Assembly (NCBI RefSeq): GCF_003252725.1
Contig: NZ_QEPO01000006.1
Span: 62,001-126,000, forward strand
DNA length: 64,000 nt
Origin: Haemophilus parainfluenzae
GTDB lineage: Bacteria; Pseudomonadota; Gammaproteobacteria; Enterobacterales; Pasteurellaceae
Direction of reading: 5' to 3'
Shown: one piece after another, positions 53,797-63,526 of the stretch
Position numbering within the stretch: position 1 is the first letter of the stretch
How the letters are laid out: the number at the start of each line of letters is the position of its first letter
Program-made: the position numbers and the translations under genes
Notes under the pieces: generated by a model
Database searches by the model: none
What the model was told of the DNA's origin: nothing
What the model saw: the letters and a program-made list of their open reading frames with translations, nothing else

Positions 53797-54457
53797 TAAT
53801 GTCCTCTTTTACAAATTTTCCGTGATGGAGATAAATAACACGATCGGTTAACTCACCTAATTCAGGATTGTGTGTCACCATCACAATGGTTCTACCTTGG
53901 CGATTTAATTCTTGTAGTAAATCCAGTACAAGTGCTTCATTTTTTTCGTCAAGGTTACCCGTAGGTTCATCGGCAAAAATAACGGGTGGTTGGTTTACCA
54001 ATGCACGAGCAATACATACCCGTTGTTGTTCGCCTCCAGAAAGTTGGCTTGGACGGTGATCAATACGATGACCCAATCCCACTTGTTCGAGTACTGCTTT
54101 AGCCGCTGCTTCATCAATCACACTGTGATAATGCTGAGCCAGCATCACATTTTCAAGTGCGGTCAAATAAGGAATTAAATGGAATTGTTGGAAGACTAGA
54201 CCAATTTTTTCCGCTCGGAAACGTTGACGACCTACTTCATCCAGCTGTGCTGCATCGATGCCGTCTAAAATCACTTTACCTTCACTAGCCGTATCTAAGC
54301 CAGTCAGAATATTCATGAGTGTGGTTTTACCCGAACCCGATGCGCCCATGATTGCAATAAACTCACCTTGGCGAATTTGAATATTAATATCTTCTAAAGC
54401 AGTGACTTGCCCGAATCGTTTATATAAATGTTGCGTTTCAATCACAAATTCACTCAT
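53786..54457 (-). CDS. ABC transporter ATP-binding protein (iron-system, MacB/LolD type)
   Basis: 223 residues. Walker A GASGSGKTT near 39, Q-loop GLVFQQFHLIPYLT, signature LSGGEQQRV near 142, Walker B VIFADEPTGNLD and MVTHNPEL. This is the LolD/MacB type, which pairs with FtsX-like permeases of the kind encoded by the next two genes. It lies 1 base from the permease gene and overlaps tlpA. It is expected to power the FetM-P19 iron system, but the direction and substrate are not established. Confidence 0.92.
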   Translation of the reverse strand: MSEFVIETQHLYKRFGQVTALEDINIQIRQGEFIAIMGASGSGKTTLMNILTGLDTASEGKVILDGIDAAQLDEVGRQRFRAEKIGLVFQQFHLIPYLTALENVMLAQHYHSVIDEAAAKAVLEQVGLGHRIDHRPSQLSGGEQQRVCIARALVNQPPVIFADEPTGNLDEKNEALVLDLLQELNRQGRTIVMVTHNPELGELTDRVIYLHHGKFVKEDINEK

Positions 54458-54458
54458 T

Positions 54459-55592
54459 TTATTCCCCTTTTAACACATTTGCGGTTTGGATATTTAAAGC
54501 TCGTTTGGTTGGTACAATCACCGCAATAAAGGCAACCAATAACGATAAGACGATAGTAATTGGAATAACCGGCAGACGCATATCAATATAAGATTTGAAT
54601 ACGGTTAATCCAAGTAGTTGTGCCAAGATGTAGCCGAGAATCAGTCCCGCGACAATTGCACAAAGTGCAATGATCAGAATCTCGGTACTAATCTGTTTAA
54701 TGATGTCACTTTGTTTGGCACCTAAGGCTTTTTGTAGTGCAAATTCTTTTGCTCGTTCTCCAACAATAGCGATAAGTGTGGTATTCACACAAAGGGTGGC
54801 GAGAATTAAAATCACTAAGGAAATTAAGCCCATCAAGCCCTTAATTTTATCTAAAATCTGCCCTTCAGAAGCTGAGACTTTTCGAATTGGGCGGGCAGTT
54901 AGGTCGGGTTGGCTTTGCATAATATCCTGCGCAAATTGTGCGACGTTACCTTGTTCATTTTTCACATTGAGCAAGGCGTTATTTGCCAATCCTTCTTTAT
55001 CTAACCAACTTTGTGCAAATTCCAAACTGACGATTAACATGTTATCTGTGGCATCGCCTGCCTCAACAATCGCTTTAATTGTAAATTCATGTTTTTCAAC
55101 GGCATTTTTAGACAGAGTTAATTTGCTTCCAACACCTAAATTAAGGCGTTCCGCCAAGGTTTTACCAATCATGGCATTGCGATCGTCAAAATTGACATTA
55201 ATAGCTGAGCCGGTAATTTGCCAATAAGGCGCAAGCACACGCATATCTTCAAACCACACGCCCATAATGACGATTTTTTCTAAATCACTTCGCGCAACGC
55301 CATATAAATAAGGGCTGGCAGCGGTGATGAAATTATCCGGTGCATGATGAAGAATTTGCTTTAATTGGCGTTCTTTCATCAAACCGCCATTAGCCGCACC
55401 GATGTAAAAGTTTGCCCCGAAAGTACGTAGCTCTTGGCTCATTTTGGTATTAATATCGAAATAGACCGCTGCCATTGCCGTCACAATAGACGCACCAACA
55501 GTCAGCGCAGAGAAGATAATAAATACTCGTTGTAAACGTAGGCGTAATGCTTGGAAGATTAAACGCCAAAACATACTTTTATTGGCGGCCAT
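54459..55592 (-). CDS. FtsX/MacB-type ABC permease 2 of the iron system
   Basis: 377 residues from the ATG at 55592, 6 bases after GGAGGT. One N-terminal helix (about 15-35), a large periplasmic domain (about 40-260) and three C-terminal helices with KALGAKQSDIIKQI-type coupling sequence. It overlaps the preceding permease gene by 14 bases. It pairs with the other permease (55579-56919). The coupling motif and domain order are typical for MacB/LolCE permeases, but here paired with FTR1/P19, not outer-membrane lipoprotein transfer. Confidence 0.88.
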   Translation of the reverse strand: MAANKSMFWRLIFQALRLRLQRVFIIFSALTVGASIVTAMAAVYFDINTKMSQELRTFGANFYIGAANGGLMKERQLKQILHHAPDNFITAASPYLYGVARSDLEKIVIMGVWFEDMRVLAPYWQITGSAINVNFDDRNAMIGKTLAERLNLGVGSKLTLSKNAVEKHEFTIKAIVEAGDATDNMLIVSLEFAQSWLDKEGLANNALLNVKNEQGNVAQFAQDIMQSQPDLTARPIRKVSASEGQILDKIKGLMGLISLVILILATLCVNTTLIAIVGERAKEFALQKALGAKQSDIIKQISTEILIIALCAIVAGLILGYILAQLLGLTVFKSYIDMRLPVIPITIVLSLLVAFIAVIVPTKRALNIQTANVLKGE

Positions 55593-56919
55593 ACAGCACC
55601 TCCACAGGGTAAAGTTTGGCAATACGATGGGCTGGGAACCAAGTGCCCACCACAGCAATTAAAATAGACAGCATCAATACGCAAGGGATTACAATCCAAG
55701 CAAAACTTAGCGGAACGCCAAATAGGGCCGAACCAATAAATCTTGCTAAGCCCCAACCTGCAATACAACCAAGCGAACCACCAATTAAGGCACTGATAAT
55801 GGCTTCGCAATAAAATAATAAGGCGATTTGCCATTGGTATGCGCCTAAGGCTTTCATCAGACCAATTTCTTTTGAACGCTCAATGATCCCTGTACTCATT
55901 AATGAGGCAATGCCCATAGCAGCGGCGATTAAGGCAGCAAGAGTCACGACAGCAAGCAATAACTGGATTTTACCAATGACTACACCTTCTGATGCGGCAA
56001 CCTGCCAAATTGGGCGAACAATGGCACCAGAGATAGCTTCTTCTAACTGATGTGAAATAGACGAAACATAAGCCGTACAATACCAACGATCGTACTCTTC
56101 AGCATCCAATGCATCGGTATTGGCACGTGCTTTGCGAGAAAGATCATTTTCCGGAACAGTAAGCGCAGACACTTTAACCGCTTGAATTTTTCCTTCTAAA
56201 CCTAGTAATTTTTGCACGGCATTGAGTGGCATGACTAATTGATTATCTTCAGCACCCCCAGTAGATAAAATCCCGGTAATTTCAACCGCACTTTGATTAT
56301 CAAGTTTATCATTTTGATAGTGGAGCTTGATCTTATCGCCTTGTTTTAAACCAGTTCGTTGCGCTAATTGTTCACCAATGATCGCAGGAATAAATTCACC
56401 TTCAGGCGTTTCAAGATCGTTTACCCATTCTCCTTCAACATGCCAATAAGGGCTAATAATTTTTTGCCCCGTATGGAAATCATCTTCATCTGGTACAGGA
56501 ATGTTGTGATCGAAAAATGTACCAAGCACATTAATTTGTTCAAGTGCGGTCGATTTTTCATGAGTTTTATCAGAAAAAATTTCTGCTTTCACATCTGCAC
56601 TTAATAATGGCGCAAATCCCACAATGTTATTTCGCCAGAAAATATCTTTAATATTCGGCAGTTCTTTTTCATCGAGGAAATCTTGGCTACTTAAATCTGT
56701 GTTGTGACTGAGCTCATCAGGTAAGGCTGCATTACTCGCAGGTTCGACTAAAATATTGGCACCGTAAGATTTTAGTTCTTTCGCCATTTTGTCGCCGATA
56801 TCAATGGATACCGCCAAGAGTGCAGAGACTAAGCCTGCCGCTAAGAAAATAGTAATAACGGCCAACAGTTTACGTTTAATGCTAAAACGCCAAGATTGGA
56901 ATAACATTCTTGCTAGCAT
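55579..56919 (-). CDS. FtsX/MacB-type ABC permease 1 of the iron system
   Basis: 446 residues. N-terminal helix about 15-37, large periplasmic domain, then three helices with KEIGLMKALGAYQWQIALLF near 350 as the coupling motif. It forms a heterodimer with the shorter permease encoded next. The start codon shares one base with the stop of the DUF2318 gene (TAATG), so translation is coupled. Confidence 0.9.
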   Translation of the reverse strand: MLARMLFQSWRFSIKRKLLAVITIFLAAGLVSALLAVSIDIGDKMAKELKSYGANILVEPASNAALPDELSHNTDLSSQDFLDEKELPNIKDIFWRNNIVGFAPLLSADVKAEIFSDKTHEKSTALEQINVLGTFFDHNIPVPDEDDFHTGQKIISPYWHVEGEWVNDLETPEGEFIPAIIGEQLAQRTGLKQGDKIKLHYQNDKLDNQSAVEITGILSTGGAEDNQLVMPLNAVQKLLGLEGKIQAVKVSALTVPENDLSRKARANTDALDAEEYDRWYCTAYVSSISHQLEEAISGAIVRPIWQVAASEGVVIGKIQLLLAVVTLAALIAAAMGIASLMSTGIIERSKEIGLMKALGAYQWQIALLFYCEAIISALIGGSLGCIAGWGLARFIGSALFGVPLSFAWIVIPCVLMLSILIAVVGTWFPAHRIAKLYPVEVLYGRQ

Positions 56920-58313
56920 TATTCCCCCTTACCTAAATACTTTTCAGGGTTATCACGGAATAAATCAAGATTTTTCTCACTTTCAAAGAAGTAAGTTTTA
57001 CCTTCGTAATTATATTTGTGCTCCGTTTTAGTGTTTTTCATTTGGGCTCCACTAATCGGATCTTTTACATCGATTTCAACAATCGTGCTAAATAAATTCA
57101 GCCCTTCTTCTAAGCTGGTTCGATTAATGAGAATTTCAGTCTCAGTTTGTTGCCAATCTTCAATCGGTACAGGGTTGCAACCGCCTGGTTTTCCAATAGA
57201 CGGAATAAACATATGTACGCCACAGCCCACACAAACCACTTGGTTACCTTCCATCACATAGCCTTGGTCACCACAAAGCAAGCAGGCATCAAATACTGCG
57301 GCTAGACTCAATTTATCCGGTTGACGATTAATAACAAAGAAACGCACGGCTTTACCGTCATCAGCAATCCAGACAAAACGGTGTAATTTGCCATCTTTTA
57401 CTTGTTCAATTGGAATATGCACTTGTTGCTTTTCATCTAAAGTCAGAGGAATTGCTTCTGAAAGTTGTGGTGGACGAGAAGCAATTTGTTCCCAATAAAG
57501 TTGTGTAGCAAAAATAATTGCTAAAGCTAAATATCCCCAACCGAGTAGGTGAGAGGACGTACGTAATGCAGCTAATTTTTGGCGTTTTTCAATGGGTTCT
57601 TGTGTGGCATTAACTTGTTGCTTGCGTGATAAATGAATTTTGCCATAAAAGATGGCAAGTACAACTAAGAGCAATGCTGCACAAATGTAATTTAACCAAC
57701 GAGTGATTTCGCCTGATTTCGCAACAAAACTTAAACGAGGCTTGGTAAGCTCAAGTACCTGAAGTTTCATTAAAATCAATAAGAGTTCACCAATAAGTGG
57801 AACAAGCAAGCAAGCTAAGATAAGGCTAATGGCACCTTTTAAAAGTGCGGTTGATTTTTGTTGTGTTTTTACCGCTTGTTTTAGAAGTAAATCGATCCAG
57901 CCTTGTAAGCATAAACAAAAAACAAAGGCAAAAATGACCGCACTTATATGTAAGATCGAATCGGTATTGATAACATCAGTAGAAACGAGGGCAGTAATGT
58001 TAGGATCTTTTGCCCAGAAACTGCCTGCGATGAGCATTAACACGGTTTGCCAAAAGGCAGGTAAGCGACCTTTGCCGAAAATTAAACATAAGGCAAAGAT
58101 AATCAATAGCGCCAATATTACCGCATTGACGATTAAATTGGTGATTTGTCCCGCAGGTAAACTAAGGCGAAGTGCGATACCGGCAATAAAACCGAATAGG
58201 CTAAGCCAAATTATTTTTTTTGCACTTACAGTGGATTGTTTACTGTGATAAACACCGAGCAATAATGAAAAAGGTAAAAGTGCTTGAAGCAGGAAAGTAA
58301 AAAAATAATTCAT
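56919..58313 (-). CDS. DUF2318 membrane protein with C-terminal YHS-like segment
   Basis: 464 residues. About 8-9 transmembrane helices fill residues 1-260. The periplasmic C-terminal domain has the DUF2318 pattern CLLCGDQGYVMEGNQVVCVG (Cys pairs near 342-360), followed by CGVHMFIPSIGKPGGCNP, which suggests binding of a metal or Fe-S centre, and ends in a YHS-like segment (GKTYFFESEKNLDLFRDNPEKY). It resembles Campylobacter cj1660. It probably passes electrons for ferric reduction or uptake through FetM. A hairpin at 58371-58401 separates it from fetP. Confidence 0.87.
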   Translation of the reverse strand: MNYFFTFLLQALLPFSLLLGVYHSKQSTVSAKKIIWLSLFGFIAGIALRLSLPAGQITNLIVNAVILALLIIFALCLIFGKGRLPAFWQTVLMLIAGSFWAKDPNITALVSTDVINTDSILHISAVIFAFVFCLCLQGWIDLLLKQAVKTQQKSTALLKGAISLILACLLVPLIGELLLILMKLQVLELTKPRLSFVAKSGEITRWLNYICAALLLVVLAIFYGKIHLSRKQQVNATQEPIEKRQKLAALRTSSHLLGWGYLALAIIFATQLYWEQIASRPPQLSEAIPLTLDEKQQVHIPIEQVKDGKLHRFVWIADDGKAVRFFVINRQPDKLSLAAVFDACLLCGDQGYVMEGNQVVCVGCGVHMFIPSIGKPGGCNPVPIEDWQQTETEILINRTSLEEGLNLFSTIVEIDVKDPISGAQMKNTKTEHKYNYEGKTYFFESEKNLDLFRDNPEKYLGKGE

Positions 58314-58370
58314 AGTTTGACCATTTAATAGGATAAAACAGACAATATTTTAAGGTTAAATGAAATGCTA

Positions 58371-58401
58371 TTGCCTTCCCCTGACAAACAAGGGAAGGCA
58401 A
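58371..58401. repeat. Intra-operon hairpin between fetP and the DUF2318 gene
   Basis: TTGCCTTCCC (58371-58380) pairs exactly with GGGAAGGCAA (58392-58401), 10 bp with an 11-base loop. No T-run follows on the minus strand, so it is not a classic terminator. It may stabilise the 3' end of the upstream fetM-fetP mRNA or attenuate downstream genes. Confidence 0.6.
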
Positions 58402-58428
58402 GTCGGTAAAATCAAGATTTACCTGAGA

Positions 58429-58950
58429 TTATTTGATGCCAGTGAATTTGAATTCATAGCTTACATCAAATGGTTTCCACCAACGACCTACACCCGTTTC
58501 AGAGTCGGTATGACGGTGCATACCTGCTTTTGATGGAGGGTCGATGTGGTAAGTTAATTTATAGTTACCCACGCCCATCATTTTCACGTTTGCACCATAG
58601 TGAGGACCGTCACCCGCTACCATTGGCATGAAGGTACCTTCTTGTTTTTCACCAGTATCAGCATTTACTAAAGTATAGTTGATAGTTAAGTAAGGCATCC
58701 ATTCACCATCACCAAAGCCATTTTTGTTACCTTTTACTGCGTGGATATCCGCTTCTAAGTGAATATCTGATTTCGCAGCAGGTAAACCCATGCCACGTGG
58801 TTCCATATCGATTGGTTTGAGATAAACCGCTGCAATTTCCATTTCATTCATGGTAACCGCTTCACCAATTGGATATTCTTGGAATGCGTTTGCAGTAGAC
58901 GCGGTGAAAATACCCGCAAATAATGCTGTTGCTAAAAGTGCTTTTTTCAT
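58429..58950 (-). CDS. fetP: Periplasmic Fe2+/Cu-binding protein P19 (FetP)
   Basis: 173 residues with a signal peptide ending ANA. P19/Tp34 family copper and iron sites are visible: MEPRG, SDIHLEADIHAVKGN (His, Glu, His near 62-70), MPMVAGDGPHYGANVKMMG near 108-125 and GMHRHTDSE near 142-150. It hands iron to FetM in partnership. It follows fetM after 28 bases. Confidence 0.93.
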   Translation of the reverse strand: MKKALLATALFAGIFTASTANAFQEYPIGEAVTMNEMEIAAVYLKPIDMEPRGMGLPAAKSDIHLEADIHAVKGNKNGFGDGEWMPYLTINYTLVNADTGEKQEGTFMPMVAGDGPHYGANVKMMGVGNYKLTYHIDPPSKAGMHRHTDSETGVGRWWKPFDVSYEFKFTGIK

Positions 58951-58978
58951 TGTTTTTCTCCTAAAGGATTGTTGGGTA

Positions 58979-60883
58979 TTACGCGGCTTTTTTGCTTTGA
59001 TATTTCATAATGAACAGAGCAAATACGGCTGCGATGAGTAAGATTGCTTGTGGGATTAGGGTTTCCATATAAGGATAAATACCTAACCACGAAATTTCAG
59101 GCACACCGCTAATCAGCGTTGGCTCGAAAAGTTTGCCTTCAATGAGTTCTAAAACAGATTTGCCGGCGAATACAAAGGCCATTAAATACATGAAAGAACC
59201 CGTGAACATAAAGAATGGTTTAAGCGGTAATTTCACCACGGTATAACGCATCACGAAGTAGCAAATGGTGAGAATAATTACACCGACAATGATACCTGTG
59301 AAAAGATAGATAAAACTGACCGCACTTTTCGCATCACCCACGAGGGCATAGTAGAACAATACGGTTTCCGCCCCTTCACGATATACGGCTAAGAAGCTGG
59401 TAAGCCATAAGCCAATGAGTGAGCCAGTAGTGAGGGCAGTAGAGAGTTTACCTTCTAAATAACGTTTCCAGTTTTGTGCTTCGACTTTAGACAATAACCA
59501 GTAACTCATCATAAACAGCATGACTACAGCAAAAATCATCGTAAAGCCTTCGAGCAATTCGCGGTTTTGACCAGAATTTTCAAAGATAAGTTGGAAGATA
59601 AATGCGGTAATCACACTGGCAATTAATGCCACATAAACAGATTGACGGATAACCGGCAATTTATCTTGGTGGTTATTTTTAATTAAGTAAGTCACGATAG
59701 CCGCAACAATTAACAAGGCTTCCAAACCTTCACGAAGGATGATTAAAAGGCTATATAAGAACATAGACCAATCGCTTTGTTCTCCGCCCTGTAACATTTC
59801 AACCGCTTTAGTTAGATTCTGGTCTAAACCATCAGCTTGTGCTTGTAACTTATCACCTTGTTCAGCTTTCATTAAACTGACTAAATGGGTGAAGTAACCT
59901 TCAAGTTCTGCTTTAAAATTGCTATCACGAGAGCCAATTTTGTTCTCCATGCCACTGCTTTCAAACACATCAAAATAGGTGTCTTGCACAGAAAGAATTG
60001 CTTTTTTGCTTTCGCCTTGTTGATAGAGAGCAATAGCTTGTTGAATACGTTGGTTGATCTCTTGTTTAATCTTATTCCAATCTTGCTCTTGTTGATTATC
60101 TGTTGCTTGCTGTGCTGCATTGGATTGAACATTTTGTTCTTCACGTGTCGTTGGCAGGTTAGGCAAGTTTTCTTCAATATCTTGTAACAATTGCGTACTT
60201 TGATAGCCAATTTCTGTGATTTGATCGGCTTGTTCACTTAAACGAATGATGTTGTAAAACTGTTGATTAATCGCTGCTGAAGTTTCTGCAGAGCGATTTT
60301 GGCGAATGGACATTTCCATTTCTGAATTTTTATAGCCATCGTACTGCGCTTTCTGGAACAATTTTTTTGCATTATCGAGATCACCATTTTGATACGCTTC
60401 AAGCCCTTGAGCGAGCAAATCATCAATGGTTTTAAAACTTTGTTGCCAATAAGGGGCGATCTCTTGATTATCATAAACACCATGTTGACCATCGGCATTG
60501 AGCTGATGACCTTCAATCAATGATGGCAACACTTCTTGTAATTCTTTTTTGAGCTGATCGATTTTAGCTTGAATCTCTTGTTGTGAACTGCCTTCACCGA
60601 TCATTTTACGGATCTCGCCAAAAGTCGCTTCCATTTGGTAACTTTTTTGTGCGGAGAAATTGATACGAATCGGACCTTCTAGATTTTCAAACACTTCAAA
60701 ATAAGCCATTTGCACTTCAGTGCGCGCATCATCGGTATTACCTTGCTGGACAAGTTGAGCCGTTTTGTCTAAGCGGGACGTAATATCATTAACCCACTGT
60801 TGGTAGTTGTCTTGCGCAAAGAGTGAAGAAGAGAAGGCGAGTGAAAAAATTAAAAAGAAAAATCGAATAGAACGGGATAGCAT
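58979..60883 (-). CDS. fetM: High-affinity iron permease FetM (FTR1 family)
   Basis: 634 residues. A signal peptide (ends FAQ) leads a long periplasmic N-terminal domain (about 24-370) with a Gln-rich helical repeat, followed by the FTR1 membrane domain with seven helices. The two FTR1 motifs RExxE are REGLEALLIV near 395 and REGAETVLFYY near 505, essential for Fe transport. The fused N-domain is typical of bacterial FTR1/FetM proteins. It is first in the eight-gene minus-strand operon and has an uptake signal at 59319. The downstream order FTR1-P19-DUF2318-two permeases-ATPase-thioredoxin matches the Campylobacter and enterobacterial fet systems. Confidence 0.94.
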   Translation of the reverse strand: MLSRSIRFFFLIFSLAFSSSLFAQDNYQQWVNDITSRLDKTAQLVQQGNTDDARTEVQMAYFEVFENLEGPIRINFSAQKSYQMEATFGEIRKMIGEGSSQQEIQAKIDQLKKELQEVLPSLIEGHQLNADGQHGVYDNQEIAPYWQQSFKTIDDLLAQGLEAYQNGDLDNAKKLFQKAQYDGYKNSEMEMSIRQNRSAETSAAINQQFYNIIRLSEQADQITEIGYQSTQLLQDIEENLPNLPTTREEQNVQSNAAQQATDNQQEQDWNKIKQEINQRIQQAIALYQQGESKKAILSVQDTYFDVFESSGMENKIGSRDSNFKAELEGYFTHLVSLMKAEQGDKLQAQADGLDQNLTKAVEMLQGGEQSDWSMFLYSLLIILREGLEALLIVAAIVTYLIKNNHQDKLPVIRQSVYVALIASVITAFIFQLIFENSGQNRELLEGFTMIFAVVMLFMMSYWLLSKVEAQNWKRYLEGKLSTALTTGSLIGLWLTSFLAVYREGAETVLFYYALVGDAKSAVSFIYLFTGIIVGVIILTICYFVMRYTVVKLPLKPFFMFTGSFMYLMAFVFAGKSVLELIEGKLFEPTLISGVPEISWLGIYPYMETLIPQAILLIAAVFALFIMKYQSKKAA

Positions 60884-60921
60884 CGTCTATTTACCTCATT
60901 ACCTAAAATGAAATTAATTCC

Positions 60922-60936
60922 TATTTATAATTATCT
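60922..60936. promoter_or_regulatory. Weak Fur-box-like site upstream of fetM
   Basis: On the minus strand AGATAATTATAAATA matches the 7-1-7 Fur consensus at about 10 of 14 informative positions, 39 bases before the fetM start. The sequence is AT-rich, so the match may be chance. Confidence 0.35.
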
Positions 60937-61041
60937 TTTGATATCAGTGAAATGACAATAAATAATTTTAATTTTTGTGATGGAGATCAAAAAATTTACA
61001 AGAGTCGGAAATGTCTAGAGGGTGATTGTATGCTTAAAAGA

Positions 61042-61068
61042 ATAAAGCGCCTTTGTTAGGCGCTTTAT
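61042..61068 (-). terminator. Terminator of mrcB
   Basis: ATAAAGCGCCT/AGGCGCTTTAT stem with a 5-base loop and a T-rich stretch on the minus strand (TTATTCTTTT), 35 bases after the mrcB stop. An extra uptake signal lies between (61079-61087). Confidence 0.85.
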
Positions 61069-61102
61069 GGAGATATAAAAGTGCGGTCAAAAATAAGCGG
61101 GT

Positions 61103-63502
61103 TTATTGAGCGGGTGCTGCTTCTTCAACAGGCGCTTTATTATCTAACACATCCCATACACTTTCTTGTTTTGCGGATTCTGGTTGCTCAGGTTGTGGCG
61201 ATTGTGTGGTCTGCGCTGCTGTCGCAGTTGCTGTACTCGTTGTTGGCGCGGAAGCGCAGAAGTTTTGATCTTTATTTGCCCAAACTGGAATTGTTCGATT
61301 ACTACCACAGCTCCAACTGCCATAAGCATTGATACCAACCCATTTAATCGTAGAAGGTTGTCCGAGTTTCAGTTTTTCAATAACCACACGGTTTAAATAA
61401 TCTTTATAGATTTGTAATGCACCTGAGGCACCCGTTAATTTGGTTTCACCGTTATCATCACGACCTAGCCAAATGGTGCTAACATTTTTACCATCAATAC
61501 CCACAAACCACGTATCACGGGCATCATTGGTCGTGCCTGTTTTACCCGCAAGACGAAGATCGGCATAATCATTTTGTAAGCTACGCGCAGTACCACGTTC
61601 TACGGTTTGTTGCATCGCATACAAGGTTTGATAAGCGGCTTCTCTCGGCACCACTTGATCTGGTACCGTATTGTGTTCGTAAATAATATTTCCTTGACGA
61701 TCAGCAATGCTTTGAATGGTACTTAACTCAATTTTGCCACCTTGATTTGCAATGGTTTGATAGAGTTTGGTCACATCATAAGGTGAAATACTGTAAGAAC
61801 CGAGCAAGGTTGCAGGCACTTTTGGAATCGCTACATTATCCCAGCCCATGGCTTTTTGAGTATCGATCACTTTGCTTAAACCGACTTTCATCCCAATATT
61901 TACCGTTGGAATATTCAGCGAGCGAGCAAGGGCATCCATTAGCATAACCGAACCACTGTATTTACGATCGTAGTTACGAGGCTGCCAAGGTTGGCTACCT
62001 TTAATATGAATCGTGATCGGCTGATTCTGAATTGGTGTATTTAAGCGGAATTGTTCCGGATTCATCAGTGCGGTCAAATAAATAGATGGTTTTACTAATG
62101 AACCAATTTGACGTTTTGACATTAACGCACGGTTAAAGCCAGCATATTCTGTTTGTAATCCACCGACAACCGCGCGTACTTCACCTAGGTGATAATCTGC
62201 CACAATCATGGCACCTTCAAGGTGTGGATTTTTGGTTTGTAGTTGTAAATGAGTAACTGTATTCACCACAGCATTTTCAGCTTGTGCCTGTTGTTTTAAA
62301 TCCATGGTGGAGAAAATTCTCGCACCAAGTAGTGCAGAGGTTTTGTTTTCCCCTAATTGACGGCGAAGATCCGTTTGTAATGTTTGGATGAAAGCAGGGT
62401 ATTTACGTGAAATTTGACCTTTAGCTTGCACGCCTAATGGACGTTTACTCAACATGTCATAAAGCTCATCCCCAATCATTTGGTGATCAAGCATCAGTTT
62501 TAACACCACATTTCGGCGATCGAGTGCATATTGTGGATTTCGCCATGGATTATAAAGGGATGGGCCTTTCACCATGCCAACTAAAAGGGCAATTTGGTCT
62601 AGGCTAATTTCACGGATAGAGCGACCAAAATAGAATTGGCTCGCCAGTGCAAAACCATGAATTTGAATATCACCATTTTGACCAAGGTAAATCTCGTTAA
62701 GATAGGTTTCTAAGATACGGTTTTTATCATATCGCCAATCTAATACTAATGACATCAACGCTTCATTGGCTTTACGTGTAATAGAACGTTCGCTCGATAA
62801 GAACAAGTTTTTAACTAGTTGCTGAGTCAGTGTACTGCCGCCTTGAACCGTTTGGCCCGCTCTAATATTGGCAACCATTGCACGCATAATGCCAATAGGG
62901 TTAATCCCGTTATGATCGTAAAAACGGCGATCCTCTGTGAGTAATAAGGCATCGATGAGTAAACGAGGGTATTGCTGTAACGGAATGGCTAAACGATCTT
63001 CATTATCTGATTCCAACATTGCAATTAATTTAGGTGCGAGACGGAATTCATCAACCGCTTTTACGCTGACTAAATCTTCAATACGAGAAAGTTTGTTATC
63101 GGTAAAACGTAAACGTAATACACGTTGTGGCTCTGGCTTGTCAGGATAAGGGAATGCGCGACGAAGTAATACGATGGTATCCTCTTCGAGTTTAAAGTCA
63201 CCTGGTGCCGCAATCATTGTGGTTTGACGGTATTCGTTATCGAGTAAGATTTGAATCACTTCGTCAAAAGAAAGGTTATCAGAAAGTTTTACGCTTTCTA
63301 AACGACTATACACTTCTGCCGGTAAACGCCAAATTTGGCCATCCATTTTTGAGCGAATTTGCCAGTCTAAATAGCCACCATAAAATACGGCAAGCGTCCC
63401 TAAAGTAAAGGCTGCTTTAGCTAAAAAGATTTTACAAGAACGGCGCTTATCTGGCGCTTGTGTTTCTTGTTGTTCAGGTGAGGTGTTTTCCGTTTCCGAC
63501 AT
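61103..63502 (-). CDS. mrcB: Penicillin-binding protein 1B (bifunctional PBP)
   Basis: 799 residues. One transmembrane helix near 27-47, a UB2H-like region (about 55-140), the glycosyltransferase GT51 domain with EDRRFYDHNGINPIGIMRA near 195 and GGSTLTQQLVKNLFLS near 225-240, and the transpeptidase with SLVKPSIYL (SxxK) near 480, SLN (SxN) near 540 and KTGTTNDARDTWF near 665. A Pro/Ala/Thr-rich tail (about 755-799) is disordered. It polymerises and cross-links peptidoglycan. Upstream is yacL-erpA, as in Haemophilus. Confidence 0.96.
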   Translation of the reverse strand: MSETENTSPEQQETQAPDKRRSCKIFLAKAAFTLGTLAVFYGGYLDWQIRSKMDGQIWRLPAEVYSRLESVKLSDNLSFDEVIQILLDNEYRQTTMIAAPGDFKLEEDTIVLLRRAFPYPDKPEPQRVLRLRFTDNKLSRIEDLVSVKAVDEFRLAPKLIAMLESDNEDRLAIPLQQYPRLLIDALLLTEDRRFYDHNGINPIGIMRAMVANIRAGQTVQGGSTLTQQLVKNLFLSSERSITRKANEALMSLVLDWRYDKNRILETYLNEIYLGQNGDIQIHGFALASQFYFGRSIREISLDQIALLVGMVKGPSLYNPWRNPQYALDRRNVVLKLMLDHQMIGDELYDMLSKRPLGVQAKGQISRKYPAFIQTLQTDLRRQLGENKTSALLGARIFSTMDLKQQAQAENAVVNTVTHLQLQTKNPHLEGAMIVADYHLGEVRAVVGGLQTEYAGFNRALMSKRQIGSLVKPSIYLTALMNPEQFRLNTPIQNQPITIHIKGSQPWQPRNYDRKYSGSVMLMDALARSLNIPTVNIGMKVGLSKVIDTQKAMGWDNVAIPKVPATLLGSYSISPYDVTKLYQTIANQGGKIELSTIQSIADRQGNIIYEHNTVPDQVVPREAAYQTLYAMQQTVERGTARSLQNDYADLRLAGKTGTTNDARDTWFVGIDGKNVSTIWLGRDDNGETKLTGASGALQIYKDYLNRVVIEKLKLGQPSTIKWVGINAYGSWSCGSNRTIPVWANKDQNFCASAPTTSTATATAAQTTQSPQPEQPESAKQESVWDVLDNKAPVEEAAPAQ

Positions 63503-63526
63503 AATAGTTAGCTTCAGAGAATGAGG

